Assembly (NCBI GenBank): GCA_934446285.1
Contig: CAKSEI010000089.1
Location: 1-6,404, forward strand
Source: an uncultured Eubacteriales bacterium
Lineage (GTDB): Bacteria > Bacillota > Clostridia > Oscillospirales > CAG-272
DNA length: 6,404 nt
Direction of reading: 5' to 3'
Shown: positions 1 to 5,116 of the stretch, piece after piece
How the letters are laid out: every line of letters begins with the position of its first letter
How positions within the stretch are numbered: position 1 is the first letter of the stretch
Notes under the pieces: model-generated
Seen by the model: only the letters and a program-made list of their open reading frames with translations
Database searches by the model: none
What the model was told of the DNA's origin: nothing
Position numbers and translations under genes: made by a program

Positions 1-666
1 CATATATTCGCCGTTATAGCTGACAAGAGAAGCACTTGTAACACCCTCTATGCCGCCTACGGTATTGATAAATTCGGTATTTCCGTCCTTAAGTCTAACT
101 TCAGCGCACAGCTCTATCATGTCTTTTTCGACGCTTTTGCTTTTTATGACGCACTTTTTCACGCTATTTTCAAGAAGGACAGCGGCGTTTTTCTCAGCCT
201 CTTCATCTGTGCAGCGGATAAGCGCGATATAGGGGCTTAAATGGCTCTTTCTGTTCGCGAAAATAATAAGCATTAAGCCGATGAGCACGCTGCCGAAAAC
301 TGCGAGAGGTATCATGCCGGCGGCAAGTACAATTCCCGCTGCTATCGCCCAGAAGAGGAAGGCGATGTCAAGCGGCTCTTTTATCGCAGTCCTGAAACGC
401 ACTATCGACAGAGCGCCGACCATACCGAGCGAAAGAACGACATTTGACGTGACGGCAAGTATCACGAATGTAGATATCATAGTGAGTGCGACGAGAGTGA
501 CGGCAAAGCCCGAGGAATACATTACTCCGCTGAATGTTTTCTTATAGATAAGCGATATGAAAAGCCCGAGAGCAAATGATAAGATCAGGGCTATTACCAT
601 ATCGGTAACTGTAACGCTCGAAAAATTTTCGAGAAAGCTTGATTTGAAGATATCGCCGAATGTCAT
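1..666 (-). CDS. DUF4956 family membrane protein (3' end cut by window)
   Basis: The reading frame opens with ATG at 666 and stays open for 222 codons to the window edge, where it reads NGEYM; family members usually stop near here, so probably only a few residues are missing. AAGGAG (plus-strand ctcctt, 675-680) lies 8 bases upstream of the start. The N-terminal ~145 residues are hydrophobic with several membrane segments (first about residues 20-40). The block GALSIVRFRTAIKEP, at about residues 84-98, is the hallmark I associate with DUF4956. The rest is a soluble mixed alpha/beta domain, probably cytosolic. The gene lies 19 bases downstream of the VTC-domain gene on the same strand, a pairing often seen in bacteria, so a joint membrane function linked to polyphosphate is inferred. 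The biochemical role of DUF4956 is not established. Family assignment is confident; function is not. Confidence 0.88.
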   Translation of the reverse strand, partial: MTFGDIFKSSFLENFSSVTVTDMVIALILSFALGLFISLIYKKTFSGVMYSSGFAVTLVALTMISTFVILAVTSNVVLSLGMVGALSIVRFRTAIKEPLDIAFLFWAIAAGIVLAAGMIPLAVFGSVLIGLMLIIFANRKSHLSPYIALIRCTDEEAEKNAAVLLENSVKKCVIKSKSVEKDMIELCAEVRLKDGNTEFINTVGGIEGVTSASLVSYNGEYM

Positions 667-685
667 TGTTTTTTCTCCTTAAAAA

Positions 686-1357
686 TTAAAAATATATTCT
701 TGACGCTGCGTATTTTGAGAATGCGGTAAGGTAGGTCGAGGGCAGCTGTACCGCATCGCGTATTATGCCCGGCAGAAATTCGTCGTACTTTATCTCAAGT
801 ATAACGTGCGGGCGGCAGACAGGACGTGTCAGACTCCCCGGCGAGAGAAAATCCCGCGCGTCAGAGGATGAGCGCACGCCGCTGTCAAAAGTCACGCGCA
901 CATTTCCCGCGCCAAAGATAAACGGCACGCGCATATAGTCGACTATAACCTTAGGTTTTAAGAGGTACGAGGTCATGCGTCCGTAAAGCTCGCTTATCAG
1001 CTTATCTTCGCTTTCCTTAATGCACTCCGCTTTGCCCGAGGCAAGGCTCTCTGCGGTCGCCGCGTCAATCCTTGTCTGCTCCTTCAGGCAAAGACCGTTT
1101 TCCTTGACCTTTTTTTCGAGAACGATGTAGTTCGGATCTGAGTTATAGTACCTTAGCCTGTATTTCTCGCGGTAGCTCACCCCGCTTATTTTCTCGAAAA
1201 GCGCCTTGTCGTACAGGTCGTCGAAGTAAAGACTCCTTATACGGTAACAGCCGTTTTCCGTGTGAGGGTCGAGCTTCATTATGCGCGACAGCCTGTGCTG
1301 CATACATAGCGCATCCTCACGGCTTATCTCGTATTTGAGTTCATGTCGTTTTTTCAT
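686..1357 (-). CDS. Polyphosphate polymerase (VTC) domain-containing protein
   Basis: The product is 223 residues and resembles the catalytic tunnel domain of yeast Vtc4, which makes polyphosphate from ATP. Family-type motifs occur in order: RHELKYEI (residues 4-11), YRIRSLYFDD (38-47), YREKYRLRYYN (62-72), LEKKVKENG (80-88), KPKVIVDYMR (134-143), VRVTFDSG (153-160) and VILEIKYDE (185-193). These supply the alternating basic residues (K8, R39, R41, K65, R67, R69, K82, K92) and acidic residues (E81, E188) expected to line a triphosphate tunnel and bind metal. I chose ATG 1357 because AAGGAG (plus-strand ctcctt, 1366-1371) lies 8 bases upstream and the family N-terminus begins here; an in-frame start at 1393 would add 12 unrelated residues. 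No membrane segment is visible, so the partner DUF4956 protein may anchor it. Polymerase activity in this bacterial subfamily is inferred. Confidence 0.9.
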   Translation of the reverse strand: MKKRHELKYEISREDALCMQHRLSRIMKLDPHTENGCYRIRSLYFDDLYDKALFEKISGVSYREKYRLRYYNSDPNYIVLEKKVKENGLCLKEQTRIDAATAESLASGKAECIKESEDKLISELYGRMTSYLLKPKVIVDYMRVPFIFGAGNVRVTFDSGVRSSSDARDFLSPGSLTRPVCRPHVILEIKYDEFLPGIIRDAVQLPSTYLTAFSKYAASRIYF

Positions 1358-1381
1358 ATCGCATTCTCCTTTTCTGTTCTT

Positions 1382-1387
1382 ATTATA
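1382..1387 (-). promoter_or_regulatory. Possible sigma-A -10 box for the VTC-DUF4956 operon
   Basis: On the minus strand these bases read TATAAT, a perfect -10 hexamer. Transcription would begin around 1375, giving a short leader that still contains the AAGGAG site of the VTC gene. The hexamer 17 bases upstream reads AAGTCC, a poor match to TTGACA, so the promoter would need help or be weak. Position and the -10 match are the only support. Confidence 0.35.
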
Positions 1388-1442
1388 AAGCACATGCCTT
1401 AGACGGACTTTAAAAAATCAAAGAAAAATTTGTCCGGCACTT

Positions 1443-1473
1443 TTCATACGAAAAGCGGGACAAACATATATAT
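1443..1473 (+). promoter_or_regulatory. Possible sigma-E-type promoter of spoIIIA
   Basis: TTCATACG (1443-1450) resembles the sigma-E -35 consensus GTCATATT. After a 14-base spacer, CATATATA (1465-1472) resembles the -10 consensus CATACANT. Sigma-E control of spoIIIA is established in Bacillus. The difficulty is that transcription would start near 1479, almost at the start codon. A second reading uses CATACGAA (1445-1452) as the -10, which fits better, with the weaker -35 GAAAAATT (1423-1430); it would start near 1459 and leave a 13-base leader. I cannot choose between them from sequence. Confidence 0.3.
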
Positions 1474-2314
1474 GAGTGTCATGAAAAGCTATTTTGAAAA
1501 CATTCTGTCACTTCTGCCGCCCGCAGTCGCACGGGCTGCCGCAGCGCTTGATAACATAAGCGACATACGTCTGCGCGCGGACGCTCGAACCGTTTTCATT
1601 TGCGGGAACAAGCGTTTTCTTTGCGAAGAAATAACGGACAGGCAGACCCTCGAGGGACTCTTCCGTCATCTCTCGGGCGGAGGGGGTTTCAGAAACGAAA
1701 AGACACTGCTGCAGGGCTTTTTTACCGATATATTCGGCGGCAGATGCGGCTGCGCCTGCGACATCGCCCCCTGCGGGCAGGGAGAGAGGTCGGTCGGAGT
1801 AAACGCTCTCAACATACGTGTAAAAAGATACATTGACTGTGCCGAGGATGTAACGAGGCACTTTAAGGAAATGTGCGGCGGCATGATAATCTTTTCTCCG
1901 CCCGGTACGGGAAAGACAACAGTGCTGCGAGATATGGCAAAACGCCTCTCGCGCGGTCGGGACGGTGCGTCCGTGTGCGTTGCAGATGAAAAAAGAGAGT
2001 TTGACATGTCAGACTACCCGCCCGACTGCGATATCTTTATTATCTCGGGGCAGGACAGAAGCGAGGCTCTTGAGAATGCCGTGAGAAACATGCGTCCCGA
2101 CATAATTATTTGCGACGAGCTGCCGTATGAGGAGCGCGGTTTTATGTTCAGCGGTGTGCCTCTTATCGCGACTGCTCACGCGCGCAGTCTCGATGATCTG
2201 CTGCGTCAGAGATTGGTACGCAAACTGCATGACGCGGGAGTTTTTACCTGTTTAGCACTCCTCACGGGGCACGGCGACGACGGCGCACATTTTATCTATC
2301 ACGATGTCTCTTAG
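1472..2314 (+). CDS. spoIIIAA: SpoIIIAA, stage III sporulation ATPase
   Basis: This is the cytosolic ATPase thought to power the SpoIIIA-SpoIIQ channel, a relative of type II/IV secretion ATPases. The product is 280 residues (about 307 in B. subtilis). Visible parts are the N-terminal ILSLLPPAV and ISDIRLRA blocks, the LLQGFFTDIFGGR region, a Walker A SPPGTGKTT (residues 142-150), a Walker B DIIICDE (210-216), and a TAHA sensor-like block (234-237) followed by the LLRQRLVRKLHDAGVF tail. After Walker B the usual DEIGR is replaced by DELPY and the loop is about five residues short. Four cysteines cluster at 92, 94, 96 and 101. The start is uncertain: ATG 1472 has only GGGA 11 bases upstream; ATG 1481 (277 residues) has no site; a TTG at 1430 lies upstream of the likely promoter. 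The 3' end overlaps spoIIIAB by 11 bases. Confidence 0.93.
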   Translation: MSVMKSYFENILSLLPPAVARAAAALDNISDIRLRADARTVFICGNKRFLCEEITDRQTLEGLFRHLSGGGGFRNEKTLLQGFFTDIFGGRCGCACDIAPCGQGERSVGVNALNIRVKRYIDCAEDVTRHFKEMCGGMIIFSPPGTGKTTVLRDMAKRLSRGRDGASVCVADEKREFDMSDYPPDCDIFIISGQDRSEALENAVRNMRPDIIICDELPYEERGFMFSGVPLIATAHARSLDDLLRQRLVRKLHDAGVFTCLALLTGHGDDGAHFIYHDVS

Positions 2315-2744
2315 ATTTATTTCCGAACTTGTATGCTTTTGCGCATGGATATTTACGGTCATAGCCTTTGTGCGAATATACGAGCGTGAAAGGGAATGCA
2401 GCCGTGAGCTTGCCGAGGTCTTTTCCTTTATCAGAAACGGAATGTGCGTCGGGTATAAGGGATATGACGAATGCCTTTCCGAATGCGGATTTACGGGCAA
2501 GAGCCTATACGAATATTGCCGCGAAACAGAAATAGTCAAGGGCGAGCTGCTCTCACAGGTTTACTCAGCGGAGAGCGGAATGGGAGTAAATCCCGCATAT
2601 AAAAGCGCCGCCGACTTTGACGCCCTCTGCACGGGTATATGCGAATTTGCACGGGCATACAACGAGGACTCACGCGCTCATCTTATATGCAGAACGGTAA
2701 CGGCGACCGCAGCAGCATTGATTATTTTTATTTTGATACTGTAG
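2304..2744 (+). CDS. spoIIIAB: SpoIIIAB, stage III sporulation membrane protein
   Basis: The product is 146 residues (171 in B. subtilis), with a hydrophobic segment at each end (about residues 7-26 and 131-146) and a helical soluble middle between them, as in SpoIIIAB. The B. subtilis protein's cytosolic domain resembles the GspF/PilC platform of type II secretion systems, so it probably couples the SpoIIIAA ATPase to the membrane part. The ATG overlaps the end of spoIIIAA by 11 bases and has no obvious Shine-Dalgarno site, so translational coupling is likely. Ten cysteines in 146 residues is unusual, several of them in the soluble middle. Identification rests mainly on the two-anchor layout, size and strict operon position, since sequence conservation is modest. 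Confidence 0.9.
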   Translation: MSLRFISELVCFCAWIFTVIAFVRIYERERECSRELAEVFSFIRNGMCVGYKGYDECLSECGFTGKSLYEYCRETEIVKGELLSQVYSAESGMGVNPAYKSAADFDALCTGICEFARAYNEDSRAHLICRTVTATAAALIIFILIL

Positions 2745-2753
2745 GAGATACGC

Positions 2754-2948
2754 GTGGAGTTAGTGGATATTCTGAAGATAGTCGGCATATCGATGACCGT
2801 CGCGGTCAGCTGCCAAATTCTCACAAAATACGGCAGGGACGAGCAGGCTGCCCTTGTCTCAGCATCGGGTATAATTATAGTAGTTTTTATGATAATAATG
2901 CAGTTCTCGTCCCTTATAACGCAGATTAAAGAGACTTTCGGGCTATGA
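2754..2948 (+). CDS. spoIIIAC: SpoIIIAC, small membrane subunit
   Basis: The product is 64 residues, close to the family length, with two membrane helices (about residues 6-23 and 33-53) separated by a short charged loop containing KYGRDEQA; the B. subtilis counterpart has a comparable GKKEYA loop. It is a small membrane component of the SpoIIIA complex, and its exact role is unknown. It starts with GTG at 2754. An AGGAG site (2743-2747) lies 6 bases upstream and overlaps the spoIIIAB stop codon, which supports this start. The last bases overlap spoIIIAD in an ATGA junction. Confidence 0.92.
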   Translation: MELVDILKIVGISMTVAVSCQILTKYGRDEQAALVSASGIIIVVFMIIMQFSSLITQIKETFGL

Positions 2949-3322
2949 CCGCTTTCTTTGTTTTTTGCGCGTGCGCGGCACTGTTTTTCTTTGCCGTCAA
3001 AACTCTTGCACCGGAGAGTGCAAAGCTCGGGGGAGTCTTTGCCGCACTTGTCGCGGTAGGGGCGTTTGTGCGCGCTGCGGGAGCGCTGTTATCCGAGCTG
3101 AGAGATTTTTCATATTCCTACGGTACGGAATATATAAGGTGTATCACGGAGGTTTGCGGTATATGTATTTTTGCGGAGATATGCGCGGATATATGCTCCG
3201 AGTGCGGAAACGAACCGCTCGCAAAGACCGTTTGCCTTTATGCAAACGCTCAGGTCATGCTCTTACTTTTGCCATACCTGCGGCAGCTGCTGTCGTCGTT
3301 CTCTTCCTTTTTCTCGGAATGA
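2945..3322 (+). CDS. spoIIIAD: SpoIIIAD, membrane subunit
   Basis: The product is 125 residues (133 in B. subtilis), strongly hydrophobic with about four membrane segments. The stretch VCGICIFAEICADICSECG lines up with the B. subtilis block IIGIAYIAEFGAQLTKDAG, and the C-terminal LLLLPYLRQLL helix also has its counterpart, so the gene looks complete to its own stop. It is an integral subunit of the SpoIIIA channel complex. The start is the ATGA overlap with spoIIIAC; a weak AAAGAGA lies about 10 bases upstream. It contains nine cysteines. Its last part is also readable in the spoIIIAE frame, where it appears to encode that protein's signal peptide. Confidence 0.92.
   Translation: MTAFFVFCACAALFFFAVKTLAPESAKLGGVFAALVAVGAFVRAAGALLSELRDFSYSYGTEYIRCITEVCGICIFAEICADICSECGNEPLAKTVCLYANAQVMLLLLPYLRQLLSSFSSFFSE
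3148..3152 (+). promoter_or_regulatory. Possible ribosome binding site for a long spoIIIAE start
   Basis: GGAGG lies inside spoIIIAD, 10 bases before ATG 3163 in the spoIIIAE frame. It is the only good Shine-Dalgarno match in front of any in-frame start that would include the apparent SpoIIIAE signal peptide. It could be fortuitous, since the bases also encode the Glu-Val of spoIIIAD. Confidence 0.35.
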
Positions 3323-4335
3323 CCGTCTCGGCGGAGGACATATACGATAAAGAGGAATATCTCTCCCGCGTGCCGGGAGGGGTAAAGGAATATCTGACCG
3401 ACGACGCCGCCGAGAGCGGAAAAATGACGCCCGACGGAATTTTAGACGCGGTAAAAAAAGTCTTTTTACAATCGCTTGAGAGTATAAAGGGCAGACTCCC
3501 GGTGTTCCTTCTCGCTCTTATGTGCCCGTGCATTTCAAGGTGTTTTTCAGGTGAAAAATATTCTGCGGTGCGCGCTTTGCCCTCCGTAGTTCTTCTTGTT
3601 TTCAGTGCGGACATCCTCTCGGACCTATATACCGAGGTACTCACAAAGATAAGCGCACTTGCCGAATACGGTACGGCTCTATCCGGTGCTATGGGTTCAT
3701 TTCTTCTTTTCGGAGGGGGCGGAGGCTCTGCCGCTGCCGTCATGACGCTCGTGTCGGCTGCGTGCGCGCTTGTCACGTATATATTGAAATTTGCCTTTCC
3801 CGCAGTTTGCGCCGCCGTCATGCTGTCCGCACTCTCTCGCCTCGGCTCGGGAGTGTCATGCTCGGGGGCTGCAGGGCTGCTCGCCCGTGTCTATTCGACC
3901 GTCTGCATTGCAAGCGCGTCTCTGTTGTCCCTCATTGTTTCATTTCAGGTTAAGGGCGCTGCCGCAGCCGACTCAGCCGTACTGCGCGGAGCGAAGATCG
4001 CCGCCGCATACGCCATACCCGTCGTCGGCGGTGTTATATCCGAGTCAGCAGAAAATATCACGTCGGCATTCGAGACTCTGCGTGCCGCATTCGGTACGGG
4101 CGCGTGCCTTGTGATAGTTTTCTCCGTTCTTCCCGTTTTCGTAAAGCTGCTTTTATACAAGCTCGTCTTTTCGCTCGCGTCGGTTTTCGGCGAAATGACG
4201 GGGGCGGGGGAGTGCTGCGCTATGCTATCGGATGCAGACGCGTTCCTAAACGTCCTGCTCATAACCGTTACGGTGTGCTCTGTCCTTTATTTATACTCGG
4301 TTGTTCTTTTCTGCGGAGCGGAGATAGGTGCATGA
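3163..4335 (+). CDS. spoIIIAE: SpoIIIAE, polytopic membrane protein (start uncertain)
   Basis: SpoIIIAE is the largest membrane subunit of the complex, 399 residues in B. subtilis; this model gives 390. After the N-terminus come a soluble stretch rich in acidic residues and about seven membrane segments. The block RGAKIAAAYAIPVVGG, from about residue 275, matches the B. subtilis RTAKFITGNFIPVVGR. Upstream of 3334 the frame encodes a convincing signal peptide: basic residues, the hydrophobic run AAAAVVVLFLFLG, then VSA before the acidic mature start. Starts that include it are ATG 3163 (GGAGG 10 bases upstream, chosen), ATG 3193, GTG 3202 and TTG 3232, all lying within spoIIIAD. The alternative ATG 3319 makes an ATGA overlap with the spoIIIAD stop, gives 338 residues, has no ribosome site and loses the signal. 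The gene is certain; the start is not. Twelve cysteines follow residue 57. Confidence 0.88.
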   Translation: MYFCGDMRGYMLRVRKRTARKDRLPLCKRSGHALTFAIPAAAAVVVLFLFLGMTVSAEDIYDKEEYLSRVPGGVKEYLTDDAAESGKMTPDGILDAVKKVFLQSLESIKGRLPVFLLALMCPCISRCFSGEKYSAVRALPSVVLLVFSADILSDLYTEVLTKISALAEYGTALSGAMGSFLLFGGGGGSAAAVMTLVSAACALVTYILKFAFPAVCAAVMLSALSRLGSGVSCSGAAGLLARVYSTVCIASASLLSLIVSFQVKGAAAADSAVLRGAKIAAAYAIPVVGGVISESAENITSAFETLRAAFGTGACLVIVFSVLPVFVKLLLYKLVFSLASVFGEMTGAGECCAMLSDADAFLNVLLITVTVCSVLYLYSVVLFCGAEIGA

Positions 4336-4760
4336 GGGAGATTTTTTATACTATTTTCGTAATAGTTATGTTCGGCTCTGCCGCGAGAATGACCGCAGGC
4401 GGCAGGCGTTTTGTCGGTATGAGTGAATGTGCGGCGGGTATCTTCGTCCTCGCCGTCATTATCGGCGCATCGGGGAGGGTAAATACGGATTTACCGAGCA
4501 TAACTTCTGTTGAGCCTACGGGTATATCATACTCAGAGGAGCTTATATCGCGCAGCGAAAAGCTGCTATCGGAGAGGCTCTCGCGCGTCATAGAGGAGGA
4601 TACGGGAGAGAATTCGGAGGTGCATGTTACCCTTCGCTCGGCAGACGATATAATCGTGCTTGAAAATGTAAAGATAAAAGGGGAGGAGAGCAAAGCCGTT
4701 AGCGACTGTATCTGCTCATATCTTTCGTGCGGGAGGGAGTTGATATACTACGAACGATAA
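4332..4760 (+). CDS. spoIIIAF: SpoIIIAF, stage III sporulation protein
   Basis: The product is 142 residues, against about 206 in B. subtilis. Two membrane helices (about residues 4-18 and 34-47) are followed by a soluble domain that should face the intermembrane space. From about residue 66 its pattern (helix with SEKLLSERLSRVIEE, strands VHVTLR and DIIVLENVKI, helix around AVSDCICSYL, strand ELIYYE) fits a ring-building-motif fold, known for SpoIIIAF, AG and AH. The ATG overlaps the spoIIIAE stop in an ATGA junction and has CGGAG (4319-4323) 8 bases upstream, which settles the start; an upstream in-frame ATG at 4104 would lie deep inside spoIIIAE and is rejected. The linker and loops are short compared with Bacillus. 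Confidence 0.9.
   Translation: MREIFYTIFVIVMFGSAARMTAGGRRFVGMSECAAGIFVLAVIIGASGRVNTDLPSITSVEPTGISYSEELISRSEKLLSERLSRVIEEDTGENSEVHVTLRSADDIIVLENVKIKGEESKAVSDCICSYLSCGRELIYYER
4731..4739 (+). promoter_or_regulatory. Strong ribosome binding site for spoIIIAG without a usual start codon
   Basis: GGGAGGGAG lies inside the end of spoIIIAF. No ATG, GTG or TTG follows in the spoIIIAG frame until 4798, 58 bases on. The TTG at 4740 is in the spoIIIAF frame and hits that gene's stop. At normal spacing (10 bases) the spoIIIAG frame has ACG at 4750. The site therefore looks like the spoIIIAG ribosome site facing an altered or non-standard start. Confidence 0.55.
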
Positions 4761-5061
4761 AACGGTAAAGAAAATAATCGCCCTCGGCGCGGCTGCCATG
4801 CTCTTTCTCTCGCTTGTATCCTATTATTTTTCTTCTCCCCGCCCGGATAAAGAGGGAGGAGAAGATCTGTCCGAGCTCATCAGCTGTCTCGCGGGCGTAG
4901 ACAGTGCAAAATGCATCTTTACATATTCTGACGATGAAATTACGGGGGTAGCCGTAGTCTACAGCGGCATAGACGACAAAAATACCGCGCTCGGTATATA
5001 CGAGCTTGTCTCGACTCTCTACGGTATAGAATATAACAAAATTTATATATCGTGCGGGTAA
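4750..5061 (+). CDS. spoIIIAG: SpoIIIAG, minimal form, apparent ACG start
   Basis: SpoIIIAG forms a large oligomeric ring in the intermembrane space in Bacillus, where it has 229 residues. Here the frame gives 103 residues from ACG 4750, or 87 from ATG 4798. I chose 4750 because the residues just before 4798 (KTVKKIIALGAAA) supply the basic N-terminus and first half of the membrane helix (residues 9-27); a start at 4798 leaves only 11 hydrophobic residues and no ribosome site. A stop at 4741 limits any longer start. After a short linker, residues 39-102 read as helix (DLSELISCLAG), strand (KCIFTY), strand (GVAVVYSG), helix (ALGIYELVSTLYG), strand (KIYISC): a bare ring-building motif. The insertion found between the first two strands in Bacillus SpoIIIAG is absent. 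Identity rests on the GVAVVYSG block and operon order. Tandem TAATAA stops end it. Confidence 0.75.
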   Translation, partial: TNDKTVKKIIALGAAAMLFLSLVSYYFSSPRPDKEGGEDLSELISCLAGVDSAKCIFTYSDDEITGVAVVYSGIDDKNTALGIYELVSTLYGIEYNKIYISCG

Positions 5062-5087
5062 TAAAGGCGGGCGGCGCTCATATATAT
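5058..5087 (+). promoter_or_regulatory. Possible internal sigma-E-type promoter for spoIIIAH
   Basis: GTAATAAA (5058-5065) partly matches the sigma-E -35 GTCATATT. After a 13-base spacer comes CATATATAT (5079-5087), the same nine bases found in one of the two promoter readings before spoIIIAA. Transcription would start near 5094, just ahead of the AGGAGG site. It lies in the only real intergenic gap of the operon. Both boxes are imperfect, so this is a weak call. Confidence 0.22.
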
Positions 5088-5116
5088 TAAAATAAGCAAA
5101 CGTAGGAGGAAAGGTC

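Noticed and set aside
50..547. Plus-strand open frames at 50-232 and 281-547
   Set aside because: They lie opposite the well-supported DUF4956 gene and show no recognisable protein features.
1358..1393. Longer VTC gene starting at 1393
   Set aside because: The added residues are unlike the family, whereas ATG 1357 has a well-spaced AAGGAG and begins at the conserved RHELKYE block.
1430..1471. TTG start at 1430 giving a longer SpoIIIAA
   Set aside because: The added residues (SGTFHTKSGTNIY) match nothing in the family, there is no ribosome site, and the likely promoter boxes lie within this stretch.
1508..2539. Minus-strand open frames opposite spoIIIAA and spoIIIAB
   Set aside because: They are antisense shadows of conserved genes; their low-complexity or Arg/Ser-rich translations match no known family.
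2965..3162. Extended spoIIIAE frame back to 2965
   Set aside because: The frame is open but its translation is rich in Arg, Cys and Gly, lies entirely within spoIIIAD, and has no family resemblance before the signal peptide.
4104..4331. Extended spoIIIAF frame back to 4104
   Set aside because: It lies within the conserved end of spoIIIAE; ATG 4332 has a good ribosome site and the expected ATGA junction.
4715..4751. Sigma-E-like promoter before spoIIIAG (CTCATATC ... ATACT)
   Set aside because: The -35 match is good, but the only possible -10 boxes lie 19 to 21 bases away instead of about 14.
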